DNA from: a virus
Length of the DNA: 32,388 nucleotides
Direction: 5' to 3' (one strand)
Virus record (IMG/VR): IMGVR_UViG_3300008261_003018
Coordinates: 1 to 32,388 of that record
Both the position numbers and the translations under genes were made by a program. The notes beneath the pieces were generated by a model. That model had not been told where the DNA came from and searched no databases. It saw only the letters and a program-made list of their open reading frames with translations. Shown one piece after another: positions 12,988 to 20,756 of this stretch. Every line of letters begins with the position of its first letter. Position 1 is the stretch's first letter.

Positions 12988-13219
12988 ACCTAACCAAATA
13001 ACGGCCATATTAATTGTCTTCGGCGGTATTTTTTTTGTTCTATATGACATGTTTGCCTTTTACTTCTTTACACCAGAAGACACAATAAGTTATGTAGTAA
13101 ATGAATGGGCGTGGGCAAATCCATTGGGGATTTTTATTGCGGGCTGTGTTTTGGGCGGATTAACAGTACACTTTTTATCATGGGCACCATTAGAAAAACA
13201 GGTAAATAAAAATGAGTAA
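12968..13219 (+). CDS. Small two-helix membrane protein
   Basis: ATG 12968 is preferred over an upstream TTG because GAGAAAG lies at 12958-12964. The 83-residue protein has two clear hydrophobic segments: ITAILIVFGGIFFVLYDMF, extended by AFYFF, and after a short acidic loop (TPEDTISYVVNEWAW), PLGIFIAGCVLGGLTVHFL. The C-terminus is LEKQVNKNE. A basic start (MKKWNFK) suggests the N-terminus stays inside, so both ends are cytoplasmic. Composition does not single out a holin, and no lysis enzyme is nearby. It is embedded between the zinc-ribbon and kinase genes with overlaps on both sides. Function unknown. Confidence 0.65.
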   Translation: MKKWNFKPNQITAILIVFGGIFFVLYDMFAFYFFTPEDTISYVVNEWAWANPLGIFIAGCVLGGLTVHFLSWAPLEKQVNKNE

Positions 13220-13667
13220 ATTGACTATAGTTAGAGGTTTGCCGGGTTCCGGAAAAAGCACTTTGGCACAAAAGCTTGCAGAAGCTGACGGAAATACTGT
13301 TGTGCTAGAAGCAGATCAGTTTTTTATGATTGAAGATGAATATAAGTTCACTTTCGACTTTTTGACGGTGGCACATTCTTGGTGCATGGGACAAGCTTTT
13401 TACAATTTGTTTCGCGGTAAAAATGTAATTGTGGCAAACACTTTCGTAGAATATTGGACAATCGACAAGTATATTGAAGCTGCTTTTAAGGCGAAGATTC
13501 CTTGGGAAATTGTTGAACCAAAAACGAAGTGGAAAAATGATGCCGCATTATTGTCAGAAAAGAATGTACATAATGTAAGTCAGGCCGCAATCCAGAAAAT
13601 GCATGATAAGTGGGAAAGCACTAAGGATATAATGGCTAAGCTTACTGCTAAAGGCTGGGTTGTTTAA
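13212..13667 (+). CDS. P-loop kinase of the N4BP2L / T4 polynucleotide-kinase type (AAA_33)
   Basis: The 151-residue protein begins LTIVRGLPGSGKSTLA, with Walker A at residues 9-17, then VVLEADQFFM, where the E/D-A-D replaces the 'S/T-D-D' after strand 2. It then has the AHSWC helix, NVIVANTFVEYW (strand 3), WEIVEPKTKWKNDA and SEKNVHNVSQAAIQKMHDKW. This order matches the N4BP2-like kinase family, whose human member has 5'-polynucleotide kinase activity, and is close to the kinase half of T4 Pnkp. It lacks a fused phosphatase; the metallophosphoesterase two kilobases upstream in the same operon could serve that purpose. Nucleic acid 5'-phosphorylation is the best guess, but small-molecule kinases share the fold. 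Confidence 0.82.
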   Translation: MSKLTIVRGLPGSGKSTLAQKLAEADGNTVVLEADQFFMIEDEYKFTFDFLTVAHSWCMGQAFYNLFRGKNVIVANTFVEYWTIDKYIEAAFKAKIPWEIVEPKTKWKNDAALLSEKNVHNVSQAAIQKMHDKWESTKDIMAKLTAKGWVV

Positions 13668-13834
13668 TGAGTAAGATCGGTATTTTTTTAGCTATATTGC
13701 TTTATCTATTTATTGCAATCGGTAATTTAAAAGATAAAGATTATCCACATGCCATGATGTGGTTATGTTATTGTTTAGCAAACGTGGCTTTGCTATGGTA
13801 TGAATATACAAAAGGTGTTTATGAATTACAATAA
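13667..13834 (+). CDS. 55-residue membrane peptide
   Basis: ATG 13667 overlaps the kinase stop codon (TAATG), and the frame closes with TAA at 13832-13834, inside the SSB gene. The peptide has two hydrophobic segments: IGIFLAILLYLFIAIG at the N-terminus, and MMWLCYCLANVALLWY after the loop NLKDKDYPHA, ending EYTKGVYELQ. It is probably an inner-membrane hairpin. Coupled translation from the kinase is likely because no separate ribosome site is evident. No family recognised. Confidence 0.6.
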   Translation: MSKIGIFLAILLYLFIAIGNLKDKDYPHAMMWLCYCLANVALLWYEYTKGVYELQ

Positions 13835-14129
13835 AGTTTTAATTGGTGGACGTTTAACCAAAGACTGCACTTTAACTACTACCGCCAGCGGAACAAAAGT
13901 ATTAGAATTTTCTATTGCTTCAACCGATAGGTATGGAGATAAAGAAGAAGTTCTGTATATGGACTGTGCTATGTTCGGAGACAGATGCGAAAAGGTTGCT
14001 CAATACTTTGTCAAGGGCAAGCAGATGTTAGTAGACGGAAAGCTAAGGCTGGAAACATGGACTGGTTCGGACGGTGTTAAGCGTTACAAGCATTCAGTTG
14101 TTGTCGATACTTTTAGTTTTGCGGGATAA
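13821..14129 (+). CDS. ssb: Single-stranded DNA-binding protein (OB fold)
   Basis: AAGG at 13811-13814 supports ATG 13821, giving 102 residues; an upstream in-frame start at 13800 is less likely. The SSB pattern is clear: MNYNKVLIGGRLTKDCTL, then VLEFSIASTD, then VLYMDCAMFGDRCEKVAQYF, then KGKQMLVDGKLRLETW and a final strand YKHSVVVDTFSF. It is an OB fold only; the acidic C-terminal tail used by host SSB to recruit partners is missing. It opens the replication module (SSB, helicase, primase, polymerase). A second, shorter SSB-like protein is encoded at 24176. Confidence 0.88.
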   Translation: MNYNKVLIGGRLTKDCTLTTTASGTKVLEFSIASTDRYGDKEEVLYMDCAMFGDRCEKVAQYFVKGKQMLVDGKLRLETWTGSDGVKRYKHSVVVDTFSFAG

Positions 14130-14132
14130 AAC

Positions 14133-14366
14133 ATGAAATACTTATTTTTGCTTATGATTGTTATGTTTTCTTCTTCTGTAGGGTTTTCACAAACAGGAAA
14201 ACAGCCACAAACGAGAAATTCTTACAATTCTCCTTCAAACTTTCAAAGTAGACCGAACATTTTTGGCGGACAAAGATATTATAGTTCTGGCAGGCCGATG
14301 GGTTATTCAAGACCTAATATTTATGGCGGACAGAATTATAACTCTTATAACTCCAAGAAAAAGTAA
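14133..14366 (+). CDS. Small secreted repeat protein with signal peptide
   Basis: The 77-residue protein starts with a textbook signal peptide (MKYLFLLMIVMFSSSVGFSQ: basic n-region, hydrophobic core, probable cleavage after GFS). There is no lipobox cysteine, so it should be released to the periplasm or outside. The mature part is Q/N/S/Y/R-rich and contains an internal repeat, RPNIFGGQRYYSSGRP and RPNIYGGQNYNSYNS. It lies between ssb and the helicase gene, touching the latter by one base. A secreted protein in a replication operon is unexpected. No family recognised; envelope modification or superinfection exclusion are guesses. Confidence 0.7.
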   Translation: MKYLFLLMIVMFSSSVGFSQTGKQPQTRNSYNSPSNFQSRPNIFGGQRYYSSGRPMGYSRPNIYGGQNYNSYNSKKK

Positions 14367-15844
14367 TGAAGAAAAAAATTAATGTTGACTTAAAAGATCT
14401 GGCATATGAAAGAGCATTGCTATCGGCCATATGCCAGAATGGGCTAGAAGTTTTTATAGACGTTGATTATATCACAAGTGAAACTTTTACCGAACCTACA
14501 AATCAGATAGTATTTGATATTGCCAAAAAATGTATTTATGATGGTAGCTCTTTAGATCTATCAACTATTCTAAGCAAAGCCTCTGCTATGGGGCTGAATA
14601 ACTTATTTGACAACAAAGACGAGCTTGAGTATTTGAGATCGTTGTTTAATTTTCCTGTCAATAAGAGCAATATCCAGAACTACGGTTCTAAATTAACTAA
14701 GCTTAAACTACTGCGTGATGCCCGTAAAGAATTCGAAAGGGCAATGGAAAGCCTCTCTCAGTTTACGGGTGAGGAAGATGTTTCAGATATTCTTACGTGT
14801 ATCGAACAACCGGGAAACAGCCTAGCTCAAACAATATATAATAGCGATAATAGTAAGCCCGTAGAGATTGGCGTTAACATGTATGATTATGTAGTAGAAT
14901 TACTAAATAATCCAGCAGGTTTTAACGGAATCAAAACAGGTCTCGAAGAATTCGATAAGGCTATTGGCGGTGGTTTACGCAATGGTTGTGTCGATGTTAT
15001 CGCGGCTCGACCTAAAACCGGAAAAAGTACGTTAGGACTGCAGATAGCAAAAAATCAAGATGTACTATCTATACCTACTTTGATAGTAGACACTGAAATG
15101 GATTCAGCAAGTCAGCAAAATAGATTGCTTGCTAATGTTTCCGGTGTCAGCGTTAATGATATTGCGGCGGGCAATAAAAGCTATGCAGAAAAAATGCTTA
15201 AAACAGCAGAAAAGCTAAAAGATTCCAAGATTGAGCATATTAATGTTTCCGGGCGTTCCTTTGATTCTATACTCTCAATTATGAGACAGTGGATTTATCG
15301 TAAGGTTGGTTTTAATAATGACGGGACTGCAAAACCGTGCCTAATTATTTATGACTACCTAAAACTTACAAGTGGCGATAATATTACCGAGGCTATGAAA
15401 GAATATCAAATCCTCGGGTGCCAAATAACAAATCTACACAACTTTATGGTAAAATATAAAGTACCGTGCTTGGCATTCGTACAGTTGAATAAAGAGGATG
15501 ATATTGCCCAATCAGACCGTATCTTGTGGCTTTGCACAAGCTATACGAAGTTCAAGGACAAGTCGCCGCAAGAACAGGCGGATGATATTGCAAGTGGCGT
15601 TCCGGTGCCGTATAATCGCAAGCTAGAGCCTCAGGTGGCCCGTTATGGCCCAGCTATGGACTTCGGCAACTATATCAACCTTCGAATGGATGGTGAATAT
15701 AGTAGATTAACAGTTGGCCCGACAAGGGATCAATTAGCTCGTGGTGTTAAAGTAGATATTGAAGTTCCGGATATATCAGGTGTAGGTAAAAATGATACAA
15801 CAGAAGAAATATCTGACAGCGACACAAATTCCCGATATTCTTGA
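14366..15844 (+). CDS. dnaB: Replicative DNA helicase, DnaB-like
   Basis: The 492-residue protein has the two DnaB domains. The N-terminal helical domain opens with LAYERALLSAICQN and continues through TILSKASAMGL. The RecA-like C-terminal domain starts GIKTGLEEFDKAIGGGLRNG, followed by Walker A ARPKTGKST (214-222), LIVDTEMD (H1a/E region), CLIIYDYLKLT (Walker B) and KVPCLAFVQLNKE (H3, Q sensor). The extreme C-terminus is acidic (ISDSDTNS). It would unwind the fork as a hexamer with the primase encoded by the overlapping downstream gene. The start overlaps the preceding gene by one base (TAATG). Confidence 0.93.
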   Translation: MKKKINVDLKDLAYERALLSAICQNGLEVFIDVDYITSETFTEPTNQIVFDIAKKCIYDGSSLDLSTILSKASAMGLNNLFDNKDELEYLRSLFNFPVNKSNIQNYGSKLTKLKLLRDARKEFERAMESLSQFTGEEDVSDILTCIEQPGNSLAQTIYNSDNSKPVEIGVNMYDYVVELLNNPAGFNGIKTGLEEFDKAIGGGLRNGCVDVIAARPKTGKSTLGLQIAKNQDVLSIPTLIVDTEMDSASQQNRLLANVSGVSVNDIAAGNKSYAEKMLKTAEKLKDSKIEHINVSGRSFDSILSIMRQWIYRKVGFNNDGTAKPCLIIYDYLKLTSGDNITEAMKEYQILGCQITNLHNFMVKYKVPCLAFVQLNKEDDIAQSDRILWLCTSYTKFKDKSPQEQADDIASGVPVPYNRKLEPQVARYGPAMDFGNYINLRMDGEYSRLTVGPTRDQLARGVKVDIEVPDISGVGKNDTTEEISDSDTNSRYS

Positions 15845-16793
15845 GTCTCTAAAAATAGATTTTAAATATAAGGCCGGTACATATTCTTTTGCATGTCCAG
15901 TACATGATGGAGATAATGCTAGTGCTTGCACTATATTTGAAGGTAGGCATGATATTCCAAACTGGCAATGCTGGACACATCAGTGCCAGAATACATACGG
16001 AAAGGGTTTGTTCGGTTTTATACGTGGTGTTCTTTCGTACCGTAACGGGCAGGAAGTTGATTTTAAAGCTGTCAATGATTTCTTGAAGAATAAGAATCTA
16101 GATTCTTTTATCTCTGTAGAAAAAAAACCAACCAGTCAGCAAAAAATATTAACCAGAACATTATCTATAGGCTCAAATAAAACTACAAAAAATGTAGACC
16201 GAGACTATATTCGTAAAAACCTAACATGCCCATCACCCTATTTTTTAGGCCGAGGATTCTCACCTGAGACGTTGGATTTGTTCGATGTTGGCGATTGCAT
16301 ACAGCCCGGAAGAATGATGCATGAAAGGGCGGTAGTTCCAGTTTATGATGTAGATAATTCTTACGCTGGTTGCTGTGGTAGAACTACAGTAAACAATAAG
16401 GATAAGTGGATTTATTCTTTCAATAAAGGTAATTTTTTATACGGATTGAATATATCGTTAAATTATATACAAAAGTCTGGCTCCGCTATAATTGTCGAAG
16501 GAAATCCTGATCTATGGGAAGTTTTCACACACGGTTTTCGTAACGTTGTGGCTATAATGGGTACAGCGTTCACCGACGAACAGCTTCTGCTTTTAGAACA
16601 GAGCGGTGCTTTAGATTTAGTTATACTTACAGACATGGATTCGGCAGGAAGAAAGTGTGCAGAATCTATTGTAAAAAAATGCGGCAGAAGATTCAATTAT
16701 CACGTACCAGAATACGATGCTAAAGATCCGGGCGAATTGGGTATAGAAATAAAAAACATATTAAATAATTATATTGACTTGGAGAAACTATGA
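15792..16793 (+). CDS. DNA primase, DnaG-type with TOPRIM domain
   Basis: ATG 15792, preceded by AGGTAAAA, begins 53 nt inside the helicase gene in another frame. The 333-residue protein has an N-terminal zinc module of CHC2 type (C35-x2-H38, C60-x4-C65). A middle region follows (NVDRDYIRKNLTCPSPYF, then RGFSPETLDLFDVGDC) that resembles the DnaG/T7-type linker domain. The TOPRIM domain is at the end: IIVEGNPDLWEV (E236) and LVILTDMDSAGRKCAE (D281, D283). It is shorter than bacterial DnaG (about 580 residues) and lacks a helicase-binding domain, matching compact phage primases. The extensive overlap implies translation coupled to the helicase. Confidence 0.92.
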   Translation: MIQQKKYLTATQIPDILESLKIDFKYKAGTYSFACPVHDGDNASACTIFEGRHDIPNWQCWTHQCQNTYGKGLFGFIRGVLSYRNGQEVDFKAVNDFLKNKNLDSFISVEKKPTSQQKILTRTLSIGSNKTTKNVDRDYIRKNLTCPSPYFLGRGFSPETLDLFDVGDCIQPGRMMHERAVVPVYDVDNSYAGCCGRTTVNNKDKWIYSFNKGNFLYGLNISLNYIQKSGSAIIVEGNPDLWEVFTHGFRNVVAIMGTAFTDEQLLLLEQSGALDLVILTDMDSAGRKCAESIVKKCGRRFNYHVPEYDAKDPGELGIEIKNILNNYIDLEKL

Positions 16794-17638
16794 GACAGAA
16801 GGTTTTAGCTTTTTGCGGTAAAAAAGGTAGCGGCAAAAACACATTGGCAAATTTCTTGACGGGCTACCAGTTACGGGCAAATGATATTATCAAGGATTTT
16901 TCTCTTGATGATAAGGGAAGACTGTTTGCCGTATATGATGCAAACGGTAAAGATGCCGAGGGATTGCTAGATTTAAATAGAAATGATTTTGACTTCGGGG
17001 TTTATGCATCACAAAGCATCTGGCCGTTCGTTAAGACGTATGCTTTTGCGAATCCTTTGAAAGATATATGCCATGAGCTTTTTGAGATTCCTAGAGAATT
17101 ACTTCATGGTACTGATGAAGATAAAAATGCCGTTATGGGGCATCTTAGATGGGAAAACATGCCGGGTGTTACATGTCTTCCAGACCGTGAATGGGCCAAG
17201 ATTTTTGACAGTAATTATAATGATCAAAACATACAATATGCTTGTGAGTTATTAAACTTAACATACCGTACCCCCGGCCCGATGACTGTACGTGAATTCC
17301 TACAGTTTATGGGCACGGAAGTTATGCGTAAAATATACGGCCCGGTATGGGTAAACTTACTAAAGAGACAGATTCAGGCTGAGCAATCTATACTATCTAT
17401 TATAACGGATTGTCGTTTTGAAAATGAAATAGATGGATTAAAATCTTTTCCAAGTGAAAGCCATGATGTTAAAATTGTATATCTTACAAGATATATTACC
17501 AATAATGATAAGCACGTTTCTGAAAATCTAGAAGGTTTGAAATATGCCGATTTTGTTTTAGATAATATGAATATGTCTTTAACAGATACATGCGTTGCAC
17601 TTCAAAGGAAAATATCTGATTGGGGGTGGCTTGAATAA
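16790..17638 (+). CDS. Deoxynucleoside monophosphate kinase (T4 gp1-like)
   Basis: The 282-residue protein has an N-terminal P-loop, CGKKGSGKNTLANFL (9-23). A long middle region includes FANPLKDICHELFEIPRELLH, MTVREFLQFMGTEVMRKIYG and WVNLLKRQI. Its conserved ITDCRFENEIDGL corresponds to the base-recognition/Walker B region of phage dNMP kinases such as T4 gp1. The reaction is dNMP + ATP giving dNDP, supplying precursors for phage DNA; these enzymes can also accept modified bases such as hydroxymethyl-dCMP. It overlaps the primase by 4 nt and the nucleotidase by one base. Whether modified nucleotides are used is not evident. Confidence 0.85.
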   Translation: MRQKVLAFCGKKGSGKNTLANFLTGYQLRANDIIKDFSLDDKGRLFAVYDANGKDAEGLLDLNRNDFDFGVYASQSIWPFVKTYAFANPLKDICHELFEIPRELLHGTDEDKNAVMGHLRWENMPGVTCLPDREWAKIFDSNYNDQNIQYACELLNLTYRTPGPMTVREFLQFMGTEVMRKIYGPVWVNLLKRQIQAEQSILSIITDCRFENEIDGLKSFPSESHDVKIVYLTRYITNNDKHVSENLEGLKYADFVLDNMNMSLTDTCVALQRKISDWGWLE

Positions 17639-18177
17639 TGAGTAAACTAATTCTATTAGACCTTGATGGTGTACTAGTCGATTTCGTGTCTGGATGCTTA
17701 AAGGCTCTAGGAAGAAATGAAAAACATGACGATGTTAAATCATGGAATTTTTACAAAGAATGGGGAATTTCTGATAAAGAGTTTTGGGGGAAATGTTCTA
17801 CTCCGGGTTTTTGGTATAATCTAGAATTGTATCCTTGGGCCAAAGAGTTTTATAAGTCTCTCAAAGACTATGGAGATGTCATTATTTCTACGTCTCCAAG
17901 CTCTGACACTTTATGTGTTCAAGAAAAAATTGCTTTTTGCCAAGATAAGCTAGGTATTAAATCTAGAAATATGATGGTTGGTAGCAGAAAAGAATTACTG
18001 GCAAGACCCGGAAGAATTTTAATTGATGATTATGTAGAAAATATCAATAATTTTAATAAAAACGGCGGTACGGGTCTTTTGTTTAAGCAGCCTTGGAATG
18101 ATGGAATAGATCGTAATCAAATATTTGAATTGATAAAAAATCAGCAAGATTTTGCGAGCTATAGAATAATAAATTAA
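17638..18177 (+). CDS. 5'(3')-deoxyribonucleotidase, HAD superfamily (NT5C-like)
   Basis: LILLDLDGVLVDF carries the HAD nucleophile and acid/base aspartates (D8, D10). Downstream come VIISTSPSSDT (motif II Ser/Thr region), GSRKELLARPGRILIDDY (motif III lysine and motif IV aspartates) and NINNFNKNGGTGLLFKQPW. This order and the 179-residue length match NT5C-type 5'(3')-deoxyribonucleotidases found in many phages. It removes phosphate from dNMPs. Placed next to the dNMP kinase, it probably shapes the nucleotide pool, for example by excluding an unwanted nucleotide. Start and previous stop share the TAATG overlap. Confidence 0.88.
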   Translation: MSKLILLDLDGVLVDFVSGCLKALGRNEKHDDVKSWNFYKEWGISDKEFWGKCSTPGFWYNLELYPWAKEFYKSLKDYGDVIISTSPSSDTLCVQEKIAFCQDKLGIKSRNMMVGSRKELLARPGRILIDDYVENINNFNKNGGTGLLFKQPWNDGIDRNQIFELIKNQQDFASYRIIN

Positions 18178-18201
18178 CCTATAAATATTAAAGAGTACAT
18201 T

Positions 18202-19212
18202 ATGGAAATTTCTTTCTTTCGTAGCTCGTCATTTAATCAATATGATTATTGCCAGATGAGTTATTATATAACTTATAACTTGGGGCATCAGCAACCAAGT
18301 CAGAAAAAAGCTAATCTAGGAACTATATCGCACAAGGTTTTTGAAGTTTTAGCTAACTGCAAAAAGACTTTGCAAGATAATCCTAAGAAGAAAAAGTTTG
18401 TTTTTGACGATGAAGAACTTGGCAAATTCGAATTTACATATGATAAATTATATAGCATGGATTATGTTTATGAACTGTTGAATAGATCATATGTTCATTA
18501 TACAACTAATACGCCTCACATTACTTATGAGGAAAAATATGATTTACCATTTTGCGAAAAAATGGTCTTAGCTGGAATTAATCATAATAACGGTCAGTAT
18601 GATCCTCGTAACAGAAACATTATTCAGGCAGAGCCGGGCTTCGATCTAGTTATTGATGAACCTTGGGCGAAAATTGGCAACTACAACCTTCGTATTAAAG
18701 GCACAATCGACTTAGTTACTAAAGTAGATGATGAAACATTAGAAATAATAGATTGGAAAACCGGGCAAAGAAAAGACTGGGCTACAGGCGAAACTAAAGA
18801 TCAAGATAAGCTAGAAAAAGATTTTCAACTCTTATTGTACCACTATGCAGCGGGAAAACTATTCCCTGAGTATAAATATAGATTAATGTCAATATTCTTT
18901 CTACGTGATGGCGGGCCATTTACTTTATGCTTTGAAGAAGATGCTAAAAAATTAGTATTTGAAAAGATGCGTAAAAGAATGAACGAGATTTTAGCTAATA
19001 GAAATCCTAAACCAATTAATCCTTGGAGAAGCGATTTTAGATGCCAAAAACTCTGTCATTACTATAAAACAAACTGGCCGGGAACCGAAACACCTATGTG
19101 TAATTATGTAGATAACTATATTAAGTTATATGGAATAGAAAAAGCATCAAAAGAATTAAAAAATGAGTCATTTACTGTTGGCCATTATGTATCACCGGGG
19201 AGCATCAAATGA
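18202..19212 (+). CDS. Cas4/RecB-type PD-(D/E)XK exonuclease
   Basis: The 336-residue protein contains the RecB-family nuclease core. FRSSSFNQYDYCQMSYYI holds an N-terminal cysteine, GTISHKVFEVL has H44, and KGTIDLVTK has D170. LEIIDWKTGQ has D184-x-K186, and FQLLLYHYAAG is the QxxxY motif. C-terminal cysteines in DFRCQKLCHYYKTNW and later TPMC, with the early cysteine, fit the four-cysteine iron-sulfur cluster of Cas4/AddB proteins. Such nucleases process recombination or replication intermediates in phages. The gene precedes a second PD-(D/E)XK protein (4-nt overlap) and lies within the replication module. The leader from 18178 is 24 nt with AAAGAGTA as ribosome site. Confidence 0.85.
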   Translation: MEISFFRSSSFNQYDYCQMSYYITYNLGHQQPSQKKANLGTISHKVFEVLANCKKTLQDNPKKKKFVFDDEELGKFEFTYDKLYSMDYVYELLNRSYVHYTTNTPHITYEEKYDLPFCEKMVLAGINHNNGQYDPRNRNIIQAEPGFDLVIDEPWAKIGNYNLRIKGTIDLVTKVDDETLEIIDWKTGQRKDWATGETKDQDKLEKDFQLLLYHYAAGKLFPEYKYRLMSIFFLRDGGPFTLCFEEDAKKLVFEKMRKRMNEILANRNPKPINPWRSDFRCQKLCHYYKTNWPGTETPMCNYVDNYIKLYGIEKASKELKNESFTVGHYVSPGSIK

Positions 19213-19721
19213 TAGAAGTAGAAATAACAGACGAAATGTTGAGATTAGCTTGGGCCAAATCTATCGACATGGGTAAAATTAAAAAATCAATAACCGAAGG
19301 GGACGGAAATATTGCGGGTTTTTTGGGGGAATTGGTTGCAAACAAGGTTCTTGGTGGTACAATTCAGAACACCATGGACTATGATATTGTCTTGGATGAC
19401 GGGACTACGATTGACGTAAAAACTAAAAGATGCACATCAGCACCTATGCCTTACTATGAATGTAGTGTAGCGGCATACAATACTGTTCAAAAGTGCGATA
19501 AATATGCTTTCGTAAGAGTTGAGTACGTTAAAACTAAATATACCAGAGCTTGGTTTCTTGGAACTATTGATAAGCACAAATACTTTGAGAAGTCGCGAAA
19601 GCTATATAAGGGCCAAAAAGATGGCACTAACTGGTTTATAGTCAAAAGCGATTGCTATAATTTGAAAATTGAGGATTTAGATGAAAACCGTACAGATGAA
19701 AACTGCTCAAAGCAGGAGTAA
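19209..19721 (+). CDS. PD-(D/E)XK endonuclease-fold protein
   Basis: The 170-residue protein shows a compact restriction-endonuclease-like fold: GFLGELVANKVLGG (E41), YDIVLDDGTTIDVKTKR with D59 and the D69-x-K71 pair, and a further strand CDKYAFVRVEYVK, then AWFLGTIDKHKY. This arrangement fits a family of short phage PD-(D/E)XK proteins related to Holliday-junction or structure-specific nucleases. It follows the Cas4-like exonuclease directly and may act with it in DNA end processing. Its final residues overlap the next gene by 41 nt. Catalytic residues are intact; the substrate is unknown. Confidence 0.8.
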   Translation: MIEVEITDEMLRLAWAKSIDMGKIKKSITEGDGNIAGFLGELVANKVLGGTIQNTMDYDIVLDDGTTIDVKTKRCTSAPMPYYECSVAAYNTVQKCDKYAFVRVEYVKTKYTRAWFLGTIDKHKYFEKSRKLYKGQKDGTNWFIVKSDCYNLKIEDLDENRTDENCSKQE

Positions 19722-20067
19722 TATTAAAAAGTTTTTGAAAATTGTCAAAGAGTATAAGTTAATGTACTCTAATGGCGGTATTTCAACTATAATAAATGAT
19801 TCTAATTCTATAAGCACAATAGGCTTGCTGTATTTTAATGGCGAGCCTGTTTCTTGTGCTATAACTACTAAGCCAAAAGCTATGTTTAACATGTATGATA
19901 TTGCAGCTTACACAAGGCACGATCATAGGAACAAAGGCTTTAGCAAGCAATTATTGAAAAGGGTAGTTGCCAGAGACTTAAAACTAAACATTGAAAAGAA
20001 GTACAAAACTTCTAATAACTATTTTTATTCTAAAATTTTATCTATGGACTTGATTACATATGAATAA
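19681..20067 (+). CDS. GNAT-like acetyltransferase
   Basis: The start may be ATG 19681 (after GAGG at about 19670) or ATG 19696. The 128-residue protein has the central strand MFNMYDIAAYTRHDH and the acetyl-CoA-binding loop HRNKGFSKQLLKRVVARDL (R/Q-x-x-G-x-G/A motif, here R-N-K-G-F-S). An acidic/basic pair and NEYFYSK-like tail (NNYFYSKILSM) follow. The glycine pattern is typical of GNAT N-acetyltransferases, though the domain is short and the N-terminal region is poorly conserved. It sits between nuclease and exonuclease genes, overlapping both (41 and 8 nt). The acceptor is unknown. Confidence 0.65.
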   Translation: MKTVQMKTAQSRSNIKKFLKIVKEYKLMYSNGGISTIINDSNSISTIGLLYFNGEPVSCAITTKPKAMFNMYDIAAYTRHDHRNKGFSKQLLKRVVARDLKLNIEKKYKTSNNYFYSKILSMDLITYE

Positions 20068-20752
20068 AAACCATTTTTGCGTTTTTGACCTTGAAACAGG
20101 AGGCGGTGAAGATGCGGCAAAGTGCCAAGTTACTCAATTATCCGCAATTATTATTAACCCTAGAAGCTTACGGGTTGAAGCAGGTGGTATATTCGATTCG
20201 GAAATATGCCCTATTTTTGATGACGATAAAGCTATCGAAGCGGGTTTGAATCCTGTCCAGCAAGAAGCTTTAGATGTTACTAGAAAAACTAAAGAACAGC
20301 TATTAAAAGCACCGCCCGAAAAAATAGTATGGGAAAAATTTAAGCAGTTTATTAAACGCTTCAACATGAAAAATAGCGTATATACTGCACCAGTTCCAGT
20401 AGGGTATAACATAGTCAATTATGACATGCCAATTATCAATAGACTTTGCTTGAAATACGGCCCGACAGCAAAAGATAAGCAGTCTATTTTTAACCAGCTA
20501 TATAAAATAGATTTACTAGACTATTTTATGATGATGACCGAAAACTCTACCGATGTAACATCACGTAAACTTGTAGACATGATGGGTTTTATGGGAATGC
20601 CCGCACATTTGAAAGAAAATGCACACAATGGCCTGCATGACGTAAAATGCACTGCAAATATTTTTATCAAGCTAATGCATTATCAGCGGGCTATTACTTT
20701 GAAAACAGATTACACAAAGGCTTTTGCCGATAATCCTTTATTTATAGAATAA
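20060..20752 (+). CDS. DnaQ-type 3'-5' exonuclease (DEDDh)
   Basis: The 230-residue protein has all five DEDDh residues: FDLETGG (D10, E12), GYNIVNYDMPI (D122), and HNGLHD (H189 and D194, spaced H-x4-D). It lies immediately upstream of the DnaE-type polymerase, so it is almost certainly the proofreading (epsilon-like) subunit supplied in trans, removing mismatched 3' nucleotides. No beta-clamp motif of QxxLF type is obvious. It overlaps the acetyltransferase gene by 8 nt; the polymerase starts 4 nt after its stop codon. Confidence 0.9.
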   Translation: MNKNHFCVFDLETGGGEDAAKCQVTQLSAIIINPRSLRVEAGGIFDSEICPIFDDDKAIEAGLNPVQQEALDVTRKTKEQLLKAPPEKIVWEKFKQFIKRFNMKNSVYTAPVPVGYNIVNYDMPIINRLCLKYGPTAKDKQSIFNQLYKIDLLDYFMMMTENSTDVTSRKLVDMMGFMGMPAHLKENAHNGLHDVKCTANIFIKLMHYQRAITLKTDYTKAFADNPLFIE

Positions 20753-20756
20753 AAAA

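Noticed and set aside
17215-17231. TTGACA and TATAAT close together inside the dNMP kinase gene
   Set aside because: The boxes are separated by only 5 nt, unusable for sigma70, and lie in conserved coding sequence.
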